Shown piece after piece: positions 23,010-34,460 of a stretch of 64,000 bases of DNA. Location: NCBI RefSeq assembly GCF_008831285.2, contig NC_045142.1, positions 11,155,952 to 11,219,951 of the forward strand, in the 5' to 3' direction. The notes below the pieces were generated by a model. That model searched no databases. It was not told the origin of the DNA and saw nothing but the letters and a program-made list of their open reading frames with translations. A program made the position numbers and the translations under genes. How positions within the stretch are numbered: the stretch's first letter is position 1; each line of letters starts with the position of its first letter. Source of the DNA: Nymphaea colorata (Eukaryota; Streptophyta; Magnoliopsida; Nymphaeales; Nymphaeaceae).

Positions 23010-23409
23010 GCCCACAGCTAAGACACACGGACATGGCAGTTTAGCCCATGTACCTGTGTCGACACGTGGACACGTGGATCCGGACACGGGACACGGGCGG
23101 GACACCCCAAAAAATAAAAGTTATTAATTTATTTTTTTTTCATTTTATCATTTTTTTGTGACAGATCCAGTTATTTTCATAAACAATCTTTTCAAATAAA
23201 TTAGAAATTTTGTGATAAAACAAACTTTCTTACGAGACTGTAAGAGTGAACTATTAATTTAATGTTTTTTTTCATTTTATCATTTTTGAGAATATAAAAT
23301 TTGCAGTATCCGCGCATTCAAAAATTTTGAAAATTGCCGCGTCCGTACCCATATCCCCATCCCCGTAACAGTATCGTCCCCGCACCCATGTGACATAGGC
23401 CCACAGCTA
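23010..23409. mobile_element. 379-bp element with 11-bp target duplication
   Basis: GCCCACAGCTA occurs at 23010-23020 and again at 23399-23409, directly flanking a GC-ended, AT-cored element. The right end CCCGCACCCATGTGACATAG is the reverse complement of the openings at 3247 and 6538, so this is copy C of the GTGCGG family, inverted. No clear terminal inverted repeat. A 9-11 bp duplication would suit a Mutator-like element, but a retroposon is not excluded. Confidence 0.75.
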
Positions 23410-25399
23410 TCTATGCAGATTGCATTTGAACTACTAAGGGGAGTTGAATTGCTTCACTGAAAAACCAAATTATAAATCAGTTTAGATCATCAGATTACTT
23501 CACGCATTGCTATCCTTATTATACATCTCATATGATATTGAAGAAGTTAGATAGCTTTTCATGCTTATAGCCATTCATGCAATGCATATTTATGGAGTAT
23601 TCTTGTTTAGTTTTTAATTCATCAAGCATAATGATTTGAATTTCACCATTACGAACGGTTTAGGATAGATTTTAGCACATTTCAGTTAAGGTCATAACTA
23701 TGTGCATCTTCTAACTTAAGAGTTACATGACCAAAGGCAGCTCTTGCAACAAAGTAGAATTTTCTATAAACCTTGATTTTTACCTAACTTTGTGATATCA
23801 GTATCTCAATTCCTAGGACTGATTTTTCAATTCCATCAAAGGGATCACTTTTAAGACAGGGCTAGACGTCCCATACCAAATTTTATAAAATTTGAAGTCG
23901 CTTTACTCCCCTTTAACCCATTAATATTAACTTATTTTCCACAAGACACAATGACATATTCAAATTGAATAAACCTTCAAACTGCCAACCTCAGATCTCA
24001 CTATATAGAATGAAATTTTTAAATATGTAAAAAGGGTTTATTCATAGAATAAATATAGATTTACTGCTCAGATTTTAGCCCAACATAGGTAGTCTGCATC
24101 TTATTTTTAATCGTTCTATAGACGTCAACTTTCTATAAAAAAAAAATTCTTTATTTTCTGTGGAAGCCTTTTTTCTATACTAAGTTGTAGACATTGTATC
24201 TTAAGATCTAGGAAGAATTTTCCAATTCCATGACTTGGAAAAATTTCTTACATATGTCTCATATACCTATACCAAATTTAGAACAAGTCCAAGATTGTTT
24301 GGATGGTCCCTCACTAAATTTATATAAATTATTTATTGCAAAACTTTGTTTTTTATTTTCTCTAGAAATCTCATTTTTAACAGAACTTGTTTATTACATA
24401 TCTCATTGCCTGGGTTGGGTTTTCTAACTCTTTTAATTGCACATGGTTCATGAATGTTAATACTCTCTATGGTAAAAATTTATAATAAGCCCATATCTGT
24501 TTGGCAGGGTTTTTAATCAAGTTCTAGAAACTACTTTTTTTGCAAAAACCTATTTTCTAACTGTTTTTGGTCATAAAATTTCCAAGAACTCTCTGAGATC
24601 ACTACTCGAGTTCTGCTTAGGATTTTAGTTCACTCAAATGGGTCAGGTTCCTAGATATGTCTATATCATGCCCACTAGCTTGCATCATATATGGAATCCT
24701 ATGGCATATTCAATTTGATCCAAATTAAAATAAGTTTTTATGTATTAATGGTAGATGTAATTTATTGCCTTTATGTGCCTAGTTTAAGGTGTGCATTTAG
24801 GAAAAGTTATGTGTGATATCTAATGGCTTATACTCATAATAATTGAATGCCATTATGGCCACCTCGACTAAAAAAATTGCAAATTGAAAAAGCCAATTGC
24901 TTTCATGTTTATGGAGAGAAGTTTTAATAAAGCATGTTGTAAATCAAATTATCAGCTATTGGATGATGTGCTTTCACCTCTCCAGCCCAGTTATTTCATT
25001 TATTGAGAGAGAATGCTATAAATTGTTCTAGGAAGATTCCGAGAGAAGTAATAAATGTCATTTATCAAGTGGTATACGCTATGTGGCACAGTGGAAGATG
25101 ATGTAATTTGTTGTTCTTAAATAGATCATTTATTGTATTCCTTGAAATTAAGGTGTTAACTTCATATTTGAGTTGGACTTCCTTAGTGAGGAAAAATTAT
25201 TTGTCATGATGCGGTTTATAGACTTGTAGGTCTAGAGGGAAGATGTACTGAAGTTGGAAGAATTTTATGAGGATGGAAAGATGTGAGTCACCTCTTGCCT
25301 TGGAAACTTGAAAATAGAGCAAAGGTGAAACTGTGCTCTGAAAAATGAGGTTGAGAAATCCTTTTGCCCTTGTAGAAAAAAAAAAAAATGATTATGTAT
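23410..25399. other. No recognisable gene
   Basis: AT-rich text immediately before copy 1 of the segmental duplication. Some of it (about 23700-24700) has the flavour of a long LTR, but no borders or partner were found. Confidence 0.35.
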
Positions 25400-25884
25400 A
25401 ACATGGGTCTGGTATTCCGGTTGTCAAGGTTAAACAAATTTGTTCAACTACAGTTGTTCATGAATTCAGTTCCCTTTGCTTAAGCTATGTTTTTAATAGC
25501 ATAGTTTTAAATAATGATAAAAATAAACTGGTCTGGAGTATTGTAGAAGCATATTATTTGTCTAGAAATGATATTATATGAAAGGATTAGAGTTGACAGG
25601 ATTGTTGGAAGTTGGAGGAAAGAGCTTGGGCTTCTGATGCAGTACTAAGAGCCAAGTTGTTTACTTTTTTTGGCTCCAGAGGGTTGCATTTTTAACTCTT
25701 GGCATGGTGAATAAATGTTTTACTTGTTTTGTAGCTGAGAAAACATGCTTCCACTTATTTTTTCATTTTAAGTATACTGATTTTGCTTGGCATTTTAGGC
25801 TTGCTCATTCACTAAAAGACACTTTCAGATTGGTGGTGGAGTAGGAAATTTAAGATGAAATTGATGAAAAAATTTTAAGATGAA

Positions 25885-26112
25885 TTGGATGAAAAGTTGC
25901 TCACAATTGGCCTTTCAAAGATGATCTGGCGTCTTGAGAAGTTGCAGAATGCTAAGGGTGACAAAGAAGTGGGCTGTGCTATACGGGATGATATTAGAGC
26001 ATTAATTTTTGTTGTTAAGTGGCAAAAAGTTTGTAGGGGTGAGGCAGTTTTATGGATGAATAGAAGCACTAGGCCAGTTCCTTGGCCATCCCTTTTCAAT
26101 TTGAATTTTTAA
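25885..26112 (+). CDS. Unidentified small open frame, open in copy 1 only
   Basis: 75 codons: DEKLLTIGLSKMIWRLEKLQ, then NAKGDKEVGCAIRDDIRAL, then a basic stretch, then RPVPWPSLFNLNF. I do not recognise it. A TTTTAAG acceptor-like site lies just upstream, so it may be the last exon of a longer gene whose other exons were not found. The copy-2 counterpart has three nonsense changes. Composition and the uninterrupted frame make it more gene-like than its neighbours, but there is no direct evidence of expression. Confidence 0.35.
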   Translation: MDEKLLTIGLSKMIWRLEKLQNAKGDKEVGCAIRDDIRALIFVVKWQKVCRGEAVLWMNRSTRPVPWPSLFNLNF

Positions 26113-26459
26113 TCCAATCGGCATGCTTTCACTAGAAAGTTATGCAGAAGTTAGGTTAGACTGGTTGTGGAAGATTAAATATGGTATGCTATTGATTATT
26201 TATTTATTTATTTTTTCTGTAGATCTTGCTTGATAATACTTTTGTGTAGATGCCATGAAATATATGTGTTCAAGCTGAAAGAAGTGAATGCAATCTTTGA
26301 AAAAGGTGGTTATAAAAGTATATAAGAATCAAGGACTTTAGTATACCTCGTTTAATGTAACAATGGGTACTATGTATTTTTGCAATTGTAACCATGCTAA
26401 AATTACCCTAAGTCTTACGTGTCTTGATATTGTTGTAAATTTGTTTTCTATTTGGGATT

Positions 26460-26545
26460 TGTTGGATGATTTTGAGACACTTTTGCTTGTTATGTAGAAA
26501 CGATGGATGATTTTGAGACACTCTTGCCCGTTATGTAGGCTATTC
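26460..26545. repeat. Tandem repeat, two units of about 41-47 bp
   Basis: The phrase GGATGATTTTGAGACACT, followed by TTGCTTGTTATGTAG, is repeated with minor change. The counterpart in copy 2 (54705-54780) has the same doubling, so it predates the duplication. Confidence 0.75.
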
Positions 26546-27398
26546 TGAGGTTTGGTATTTGCTCTTATTGTCTTGTGATGTACAACATCTATTTGTTTTC
26601 TCTTAAGTAATGAAAGAGAGCAGGCCATATCTTTAGCTAGCTTTGCATTGATGTCTTTGTTTATCTTTATTGTGTACTTCTTAATTTCTTTATTAATTAT
26701 TTATTTCATTCCAATGTATAATTGAAAATCAAAAGAAAATAGTGGAATATTTAATTCCTTTGCTTTATATTAGATATGCATTTACTTCTTTTTTTATATC
26801 ATGTTGTGATTTGATCACATGCACTAGCACTCACATTTTCAATCTCTCACCCATGGTTGACTCCAATGCGAATCATACACTTACTTTCCTCTGAGAAATT
26901 AATGAAATTAGACCATATTTACATAAATGGCTACAGTCAAGGTGCAAAAAAACCTACTTTTCATTAACATCTTATATGTTACAGTTTTGAAAATCATTCA
27001 CATTTTCTCACGTTTGAATTTTTTTTTCAAGATCTATTTCAAATATTTTTAAAAATCCTATTTCAATATTAATTTTCAAAGTCTTCTTCTAATAACAAGC
27101 TGTTTCCATCTCCCTAGTTTTCTTTTCATTTTAAAAATTGTTGACATGTTACCGATTTCTTTCTTTCCAAAAGGTTTACGTGTAAAAGATAAAATATTTT
27201 GCATATAAACACCATGAATGAAAATTGATCAAGAGAGTTTTCCCTATAGAATTAGATCTATCAAGTTCAAGCACATTAAATGTTGCCTTGTTTCTGTGAT
27301 TGAATTTCTACTTTTCCAATTGTATTCAGTACTTCATGATATTAGACTGTAGGTTTATGATGCAGTGCTTTATCTTGATCATTCATTCTCAACATGCT

Positions 27399-28123
27399 CA
27401 TGGAATTTGAAGATAGAGAAGAATCTAGTGGTTCCCGTGGATGCTCTTCAACACAAGGGCTCTTCAACATAGAATTATTGTGGAATAATGTATTCTTAAT
27501 ACAAAAATAGCCAATGCTTTATCGAGTGGTATGAATTACTTGGCTTAGTCGTAAGGTGCACTTTGTATCTTAGTAGAAAATAAAAAACAAAACACTTTTA
27601 ATGGAAGAAAAACCAAGCCTCCTTCCAATGATCCTTAGTATGAAGAATGCGAGTCTAGAGTGTTCCTAAACCTTTAGAAAGGAAATATGGCATTGACAAG
27701 AACATTTGCATTATTAAAGGGAAATGGAATGAGATGGATTTATATTGTCTTAATACAACTTATTTGGGTCACCTGACTTAAAATTTGCTTTCTCTTGGTG
27801 CTATTTGTAACAGTTTTCTACCAGATGAAAGGTGAAAAAAACCACAAATTTAGTGAGGTTGAAGACAAAAGTCCCATTGACACCAATGAAAAGGTGATAT
27901 TTATAGCTAATTATGATCAAAGCACTGAACAATCTAGTTAGAGCAAACCCCTTAAAGAATCAACTCAGTAGTTTAAATGCACTTACAATAAGGAAATTGC
28001 CAAACTCAAGATCGTTGTTGGTAGTTGAATGGGAAGTAAAGTAAATGTCGTCATGATAAAAGAAATAGCTGACATGATGATGACTCTTCCAAATGAGGTG
28101 AGCAACCTACTCAGGCTAAACAT
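27399..28123 (+). pseudogene. copia gag remnant
   Basis: It starts at an ATG reading MEFEDREESSGS and contains decayed UBN2 text: a NYL...TLYL phrase, then an NG-K-KPP-NDP-YEE phrase near 27600-27650. A 28029-28292 open stretch (GSKVNVVMIKEIADMMMTLP) is the later gag region. Frameshifts and stops throughout. The duplicate lies at 55640-56441. Confidence 0.6.
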
Positions 28124-28714
28124 AGTTGATCATCAAAATAGTTCTGATATTTTAGAGAAGGTAACTGAGCTTCTTCACAATATTCAGAAGACCACATGCA
28201 TGGCTGCACCTACATCAACTAGTTCAGATGTTACCAAACTAGGTATGGAAAAATATCTTAGAATACTTACGTTCAACATATTGGAAGGTTGATTCGACAA
28301 TGTATCATATCTATATGATTTTCATGCAAAAAATAGTTTAGGTCCTATTTCTACTTGACATGGGTTCCTATATTTCTTCAGAAGGCAGGCTCAAATTATG
28401 TTGTTTCACTAGGGATGCTGACACCTTGCTTTACAATTGCTATCGTTGAGCTCAAATCTTTTTTATGTAGCTAAGATAGCAAAGGAATTGGATTGTCATG
28501 TGGACCTTTCTCCTACTAAATGTTGTGTTTTGGATCTTATATATCACGAAGAAGTAATTTGGTGATGGTGCTTTGCTTCACATGCTTCACAAAGTTACGT
28601 ATAAGCGCAGAGTTTTGCTGGTTGTTGGGGAGAAGAGTTCCTGGTCGCAGAATCGATTAATGGGCCCAACAAGTGGCCACACCTTGATTTGCTATTTCTT
28701 TTCACATTTTAACA

Positions 28715-29420
28715 ATGAAGGTTGTGATATTTCGTCAATATGGTAGATTAGGTAGAACTAAGTTTGACTATTTTGAGTGTGTCTCATACATCCTTTCCTC
28801 TTGTTCACACCAATATGTGGAGACATGTTTGTGGAAAATTATTTTTAATAACATTCAGAACTATTTCTTGAAGCACAAAGATGAGGTTTTTGATAATTTC
28901 AAGGTCTTTATGGTTCTAACCAATTTGAGACCAAAATTCAATTCTTAAGATTGGACAATGGTATGAGTATGTAAAAATCACTTTAAAGAGTATATTGAAC
29001 TATGTGGTTTTATGCATCGAGCTTCTTGTGTTAATGTGGTTTAGCAAAATAGATCTATTGAAAATAAAAGTTGTTGTCCACTTAAATTTGCTAGATCACT
29101 ACTGTTTCGATCAAATATTCCTAAAATCTTTTAGACCAAAGCCATTTCTACTACTTACCAATTAATTGAATGACCAGTCAAAGTTTAAGAGATTTGGTGG
29201 CAGCGAAGGCTGTTCTTGGCAAAAAATCAGTCTTGATCATCTTCAATATAGCTGGTTGTATTATACATATATGGATTGCAACTCATAAGCATGTCAAATT
29301 GCATCCAAGAGCATTCAAGTGTATGTTGCTTGGATAATGTTATAGTAGCAAGAAACATCATCCCTATCATCCTGAATTGAAAGACTTTTTGTGTAATGTG
29401 ATGTTTCAATGAAAAAGCTT
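28715..29420 (+). pseudogene. copia integrase remnant
   Basis: The order is the LRLDNG core motif near 28943, FARSLLFRSNIPKIF at about 29090-29135, TKAISTTYQLIE, then KLHPRAFKCMLLG near 29300-29335, with stops between. These are the DDE-core second aspartate region and the post-core segment of copia integrases. Confidence 0.75.
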
Positions 29421-29989
29421 ATTGTTATAATGAAGTTTAGGGAAGTACCTTCTAAGGGAAGAGTATTCAGCCAAATGTTGACATTGTGGACGCTTTCCTC
29501 AATGTTGAAATATGTGAAGAATAAATAGTGTTGGAGCAAGACACTATTATTGTGATAACTCTATGGGTGAAGATTAACTAAAGAAAATGTGGCATTATCT
29601 CGCTCAGGTTAAAGTGAAACGAAAGATGTCACTATGAGCTGGATGGCTCCTCATTTGTCTCTAGGATTATATTACTTACAATGCTTCTAGATATCTCATG
29701 GATAAATACATTTATTGTTCTCATGTCTCTAGTAAACATGCATTTTTTGAAACAAAAATGTTGATAAATTTCATGATCTGCATCTTATAATGCAGCCATA
29801 AAAACTTTGGTTGAGACATGTTATGGATGAATAACTTGAGGCAATATGAAAAAAATCAGAGCTAGGAGTATGAAGATATTGATAGGTACAAGGCTTTCTT
29901 TGTCACAAAAGGATTGCTCAAGATTTTGGAGTGGAATATGATCATGAAAGATACACTCTAGTGGTCAAGACAAATAAATTACGAGTATA

Positions 29990-30850
29990 CATGGAATTGC
30001 TACCTAGTCACCCTAACAAAAAAAAGGTCTAGTTCATACACTTAAAAAGGGATGTCTACGGCCTTAAACAATCTTCAATAGCTTAGTATGCTAAACTAAG
30101 TTGGGCCTTTTGAAAGATAGCAATTTGTAAGTGTAAGTCAGGAAATATAATATTTGTAAAAATCAATGGCAGTAACATAATTTTTGCACTTACTTATCGT
30201 GATGACTTGGTTACTACTAGTATTAACTTGGATGGGTTGAAAGATTGAAAATACCTGCCTGCGACATTTGATATAAAGGATCTTGGCCAGTTGAAATATC
30301 TTTTTGGTTAATAAGATTGCTAAACACTACAAAGGACCATGCCTGAGTCAAAAAGGTATGCTCTTGACCTAAAAGGGGACTATAAATTTGGCCTCTCAAC
30401 TAGTGGAAACTCCTCTTTAAATTCAAAGGTGGACCTAGAGGTGGACAAAGGGACATTTCAAAGGCTAGCGGGAAAACTGATATACCTGATATTACAAATT
30501 TGATGAGCATATGCATGAATAAGCCTTGGAAATGCCATAAAAATATGGTGGAAACACCAAAATTGAATGATATTGTGATGCAGATTGGGCAAGAGATGTT
30601 TGTGATAGAGGATCTAGTTCGGGCATTAATGGTTGTGGCATACAAAAGTAAGTACCAAGGAGTCTTGGCATTCTAAAGATATGACATATTTAATCAACTA
30701 ATATGGGTGAGAAGTGTCCTCAGTTAGTTGCGGTTTGAGATTCAAGAAGCATTGATTTGACACAATAAAGCTGTTATTTAAATAATTGTCAATTATGTAT
30801 TTCATGAAAGGACTAAATATGTAAAAAAAATTGCAGCCCTCACATCATGG
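29990..30850 (+). pseudogene. copia reverse transcriptase / RNase H remnant
   Basis: KRDVYGLKQS near 30045, then YRDD (30190-30205) where active elements have YVDD, then FDIKDLGQLKYLFG near 30270-30310. The RNase H opens with YCDADWARD at about 30570-30596. Frame is lost several times. The fingers of RT before 29990 are not readable. Confidence 0.8.
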
Positions 30851-31116
30851 CCAGCAAACATATTGCAGATGGATTTACAAAAGGCACTTCAAGGACCCAG
30901 TTTATACTTCCCTATCCAAGTGCCGGGTTGTTCCAATTTTCATTCCCGAGTTGAGGGAAAGTGTTGAAGGAGAAGAAGGCATGTTGTTTAAGGTATCCTG
31001 GGATCATGAGAAGATTTAAATGCTACTGGTGTTGTTTCTAGTCGAGGCTGGAGATTCTAGTTACTATATATTTTTTTGGCATAGTTGCTACATTGTAGAT
31101 TATATATTTCGTGATT

Positions 31117-31236
31117 GATGCTCATATATTTGGTGACACATAATCGACTATGCAAGAGATATACGTCTCTAGGTGCGATGCTAATATATTTGGTGACATA
31201 TAATTGACTATGAACGAGATATATGTCTCTTAGTGA
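31117..31236. repeat. 60-bp tandem repeat, two units
   Basis: A unit starting GATGCTCATATATTTGGTGA recurs 60 bases later with few changes, inside the probable copia 3' LTR. Confidence 0.85.
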
Positions 31237-31362
31237 TCGCCTAGACTTTCTATGCTTTTCAGAGTGCACAAAAACTGATCCTAATAGTTCCTCCCCTTCG
31301 ATGTGGACTTGCAAAGACCAAATTCACCACGTTAAACACTAGACGGTTCTCTACTTTTTCAG

Positions 31363-33827
31363 TGTTATCACACCAAATTTTTCAAAAACTACCGTATTCA
31401 GATTTAATCCTAGACCCAAAACAAATTTGCAACTATTCAATGTAAAATGAATTTTTAAACCCAAGTTTAGATCCAAATCATACATTTGAAACTCAAAATT
31501 TGAAATCGAATTCAAAATGACAAAATTTGAGCATCGCACATGCACGGAACCTGCCTTTGTTTAAAGGTCTCATTCTTATGCCAAAAAGTGTTTTTAAGCC
31601 TTAATCGCACACTAGAATGCGTCAACGAACAATTGAGTCCAGTCCAAATTTAAAATGAAGTCGACCACCCATTTGGAACCAAAAAAATAGTTTTATGCAT
31701 ATTAAAAAAAAGCTTTTGCGCGTCGCGCGACGTGCTGTCGCGCATGAGAGCGTGTCGTGCAGCTGACGACCCAGCCCGCACATTGTTGCCACGCGCAACC
31801 GCGCATGCCATGCGTGGGTGAGTTTTCCTTAAAAAATCTCATTTTTTTCTTCAAAAATTGATCGTTAGAAGTCAAATTTTGAACCTTTTTAGGGGGCAGT
31901 AGCCCTGCCTACAACTCAAAGATGGATTTTCGGGCCTAATGGATAATCATACCCATTTCAAACCCATTTCTTTTTCAAAATAATTTGAAATTCCCATGAA
32001 AATCTTGTCAAATTTAAAAAAATTCAAATTTGAGTTTGGCTCCAAAACTCTATAAAAACCTCCACTTTCCTTCCTCTTGCGCAATGAGCTAGCCCTTGGA
32101 GAAGCTCTAGTGCATTCTCACTTGAGGACTTAGAGTTTTTAATCTCTTCCTCTTCTTTCCTTCTTCTACTTTTTGTCTCATTCTTCTTCTTCATCTCCAA
32201 CTTGGAGCAAGTCGTCAAACTACAACTCTTCAAAGGAGCCAACCATGGAGGAATCTCTCCAGCTTCCTCACTTCAAATTTTTGATTTTCCTTAGCTTTCT
32301 CTTTCCATTTCTCTCTTCTTCTCCATTCTTGAGAGCAAGATTCATCAAGCTGCAATTCTTCAAAGGAGCACAAAAAGATCTCATGGTGGTTCATCATCTT
32401 GGAGCTTCATCTTAGGCGACTCCGAGATCATTCAAAAGAGAGGGCTCATTTCCATTGTCATTCATATTTGAGGTATGCAATCTTCTTCTTGTTTTCATCT
32501 ATTTCCTTTTTCCTCTTGTCACCTCACCATGGCCGTGCAAGAAACCTCAAATGATTTCTTATCCGGAATGAAGAGCTACTCTTGAGTACATCGAGAGTAT
32601 GAGCAAGGCGGAATAAATTCCATTTCTTTATTTCATCTCCAAAAATATGCTTGTTATATTGTCTTCATTCATCACTCATGCTTGATATTCTAATATTTCC
32701 TTAAACAATGAGTAAATGCACGGTGAGAATGAGTGCTTGGGGTTGGGATTTCTTCATTCTTCTATTGATTTTTGAGGTTGGGACTTGTCCAACCCCAAAA
32801 AGTCCTTCACAAATTTGTACATGTTAAAATACATCTTCATGTCATTATCACGCTTAGTTTATTTCTTAATCACCCGATTAGGAACCCTAATGAGTGCTTC
32901 GTCATTCCCCATTTCATATATTTTTTATTTTTTCCATACTCAATTGTGGGAGAAATCAATTTTCTTGTAATACTTGTGGTTTTATTCATACACAAAAATA
33001 TTTAGAATCATGTTTTTCAAAAGATGTTCAAAACCAAATACCTTCTTTAATGCGGCCTTAGAGACTTAACTTAGGTTTTTGCATGAGCCCAAGTTCCCCT
33101 TCGGCCTATATCAAAAATTGAAATCGGCTATTTTCAAGTTATTTCTAGATTTTAATAGTCATGAAGACATATGTGTATATACATATTATATACGTATACG
33201 TGCACATGAATATCTTTCTTTGTCATCCTCTCTTTATGATTTAACATACATTCACAAACTCTCGTGTACGTATATATAAATATATATACATGTATTCTAT
33301 CTTTTAAATCTCTTTCTCTCTCTTTCTAAAATGATATTCTCTTCTCTATTTGATTTAAACCTCATTTTCATAAGCTTTCATATATGTATCTATACGTATA
33401 TATATATATACATATATATGAATATGTATCTCTTTTTTTTTTTTTAAATATTTGATTTTCAAGATCTCTTTCTCTCTCTCTCTTTCTCTACATTTCTCTT
33501 TATAAAAGTCTTTCATCTTTTCCATTCTTTTGAACATTTTTCTTTAAAGATCTTTTACATTTGCCGACTTCATACTCAAAGTAATGACCCAATGTTGGAA
33601 TCATGCTTGAGGGTCTACAACCCCATTCCATTTTCAAAAACTTTTTTCTTTTCATCAAAATATTTATTACAAAAATCTTAGAAGTGTGTGATGGTAGGAA
33701 TGATTTCTCTTTCTAATCATATAGGATCAATGCATTCATGCGTTCACACTTACTCAATATCGCTTATGATCACAATCACATCTCTAAAAGAACTTAAACA
33801 AGATGAGATGAAACTCAATAATTGACA
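31363..33827 (+). repeat. Possible long LTR of a Tat/Athila-like gypsy element
   Basis: It begins TGTTATCACACC and ends ATTGACA, giving TG/CA borders about 2465 bp apart. A TATA box (CTATAAAAACC, 32050) lies some 690 bp in. GGCGCCGGGAATGG at 33857, 30 bases past the end, resembles the TGGCGCC... primer region of Tat/Athila elements. A CpG-rich patch lies at 31710-31810 and a 127-bp-spaced internal duplication at 32205-32375. No partner LTR or coding region is present. The call is an inference from layout. Confidence 0.4.
33160..33510. repeat. AT/TC simple-sequence cluster
   Basis: TATACGTATA-like runs at 33175-33290 and 33395-33420, a T tract at 33432-33444, and (TC)n tracts at 33312-33330 and 33467-33490. 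Confidence 0.7.
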
Positions 33828-34293
33828 TAGCCCTTGGATTGATTACCCCCAGTAAAGGCGCCGGGAATGGTCGATCCTCGTTCTGACGGGTGAGTCCCTT
33901 TCTCTCTCATTTTCAAAACAAAAAGCGATTTTCTTGAGCACTCCAAAAACCAATGAATTTTTGGGACGCAAACATTCAGCTGCACTTAAAACTCCACTCT
34001 CTTTTTCTCTCTCCCTTCCCATGAAAAATCTCTTTATAGGATCGAGATCACTAGGCTCGTTTGCAGAATAATCATGATTTGCCAACTTAAGCACTAATCC
34101 AGCAATGGCTGAGGATGACTTACATGTACGGCTCAGTCCCATTTATCATATAGAAAGACATCAGATTTCATGAGCAATCAGAATGCATGCACTTGGAATC
34201 TTCTTAACAAAGCAACAGAAATATGGAGTTAACACACCATGAACTCCATTGATATTTGTTATGGAGACAAGAAGAGCAAGCGATGGCACATGG

Positions 34294-34460
34294 TCAAAGA
34301 AAACCACTGAGATAAGAGTTGATGTCCACATGGTTAACCTCAGGATAGAGTGATGAAGCTTCATTATCATGGCTGATGGGGAAGGACATGATAACTCCTT
34401 CAAAGAAGATGTGATAGATAATGGAAAATACAAGTCTCAACTCCCACGGCAGGTTCTCAT
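34294..34460 (-). CDS. Reductase exon 4 and stop
   Basis: The acceptor TGTGCAG supplies AT to complete an Asp codon, then ENLPWELRLVFSIIYHIFFE and the C-terminal SLYPEVNHVDINSYLSGFL before TGA. It aligns without gaps to the last exon text of PCBER/LAR proteins up to the point where LAR's extension would begin. Confidence 0.92.

Larger units (their letters stand above)
27336..31270 (+). mobile_element. Ty1/copia retrotransposon, heavily decayed
   Basis: Plus-strand order is a primer-site-like TGATATTAGAC (27336), gag, integrase, reverse transcriptase, RNase H, then a purine tract TTGAGGGAAAG (30951-30961) followed by TGTTGAAGG, the probable start of the 3' LTR at 30962. All domains carry stops. 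Gag up to 28123 is shared with copy 2 of the duplication, so insertion came before the duplication. The end near 31270 is uncertain. Confidence 0.85.

Noticed and set aside
31700-31810. CpG-rich CGCGTCGCGCGACG patch as a promoter CpG island or CRISPR-like array
   Set aside because: Short, not periodic, and inside a probable LTR; no spacer-repeat structure anywhere in the window.
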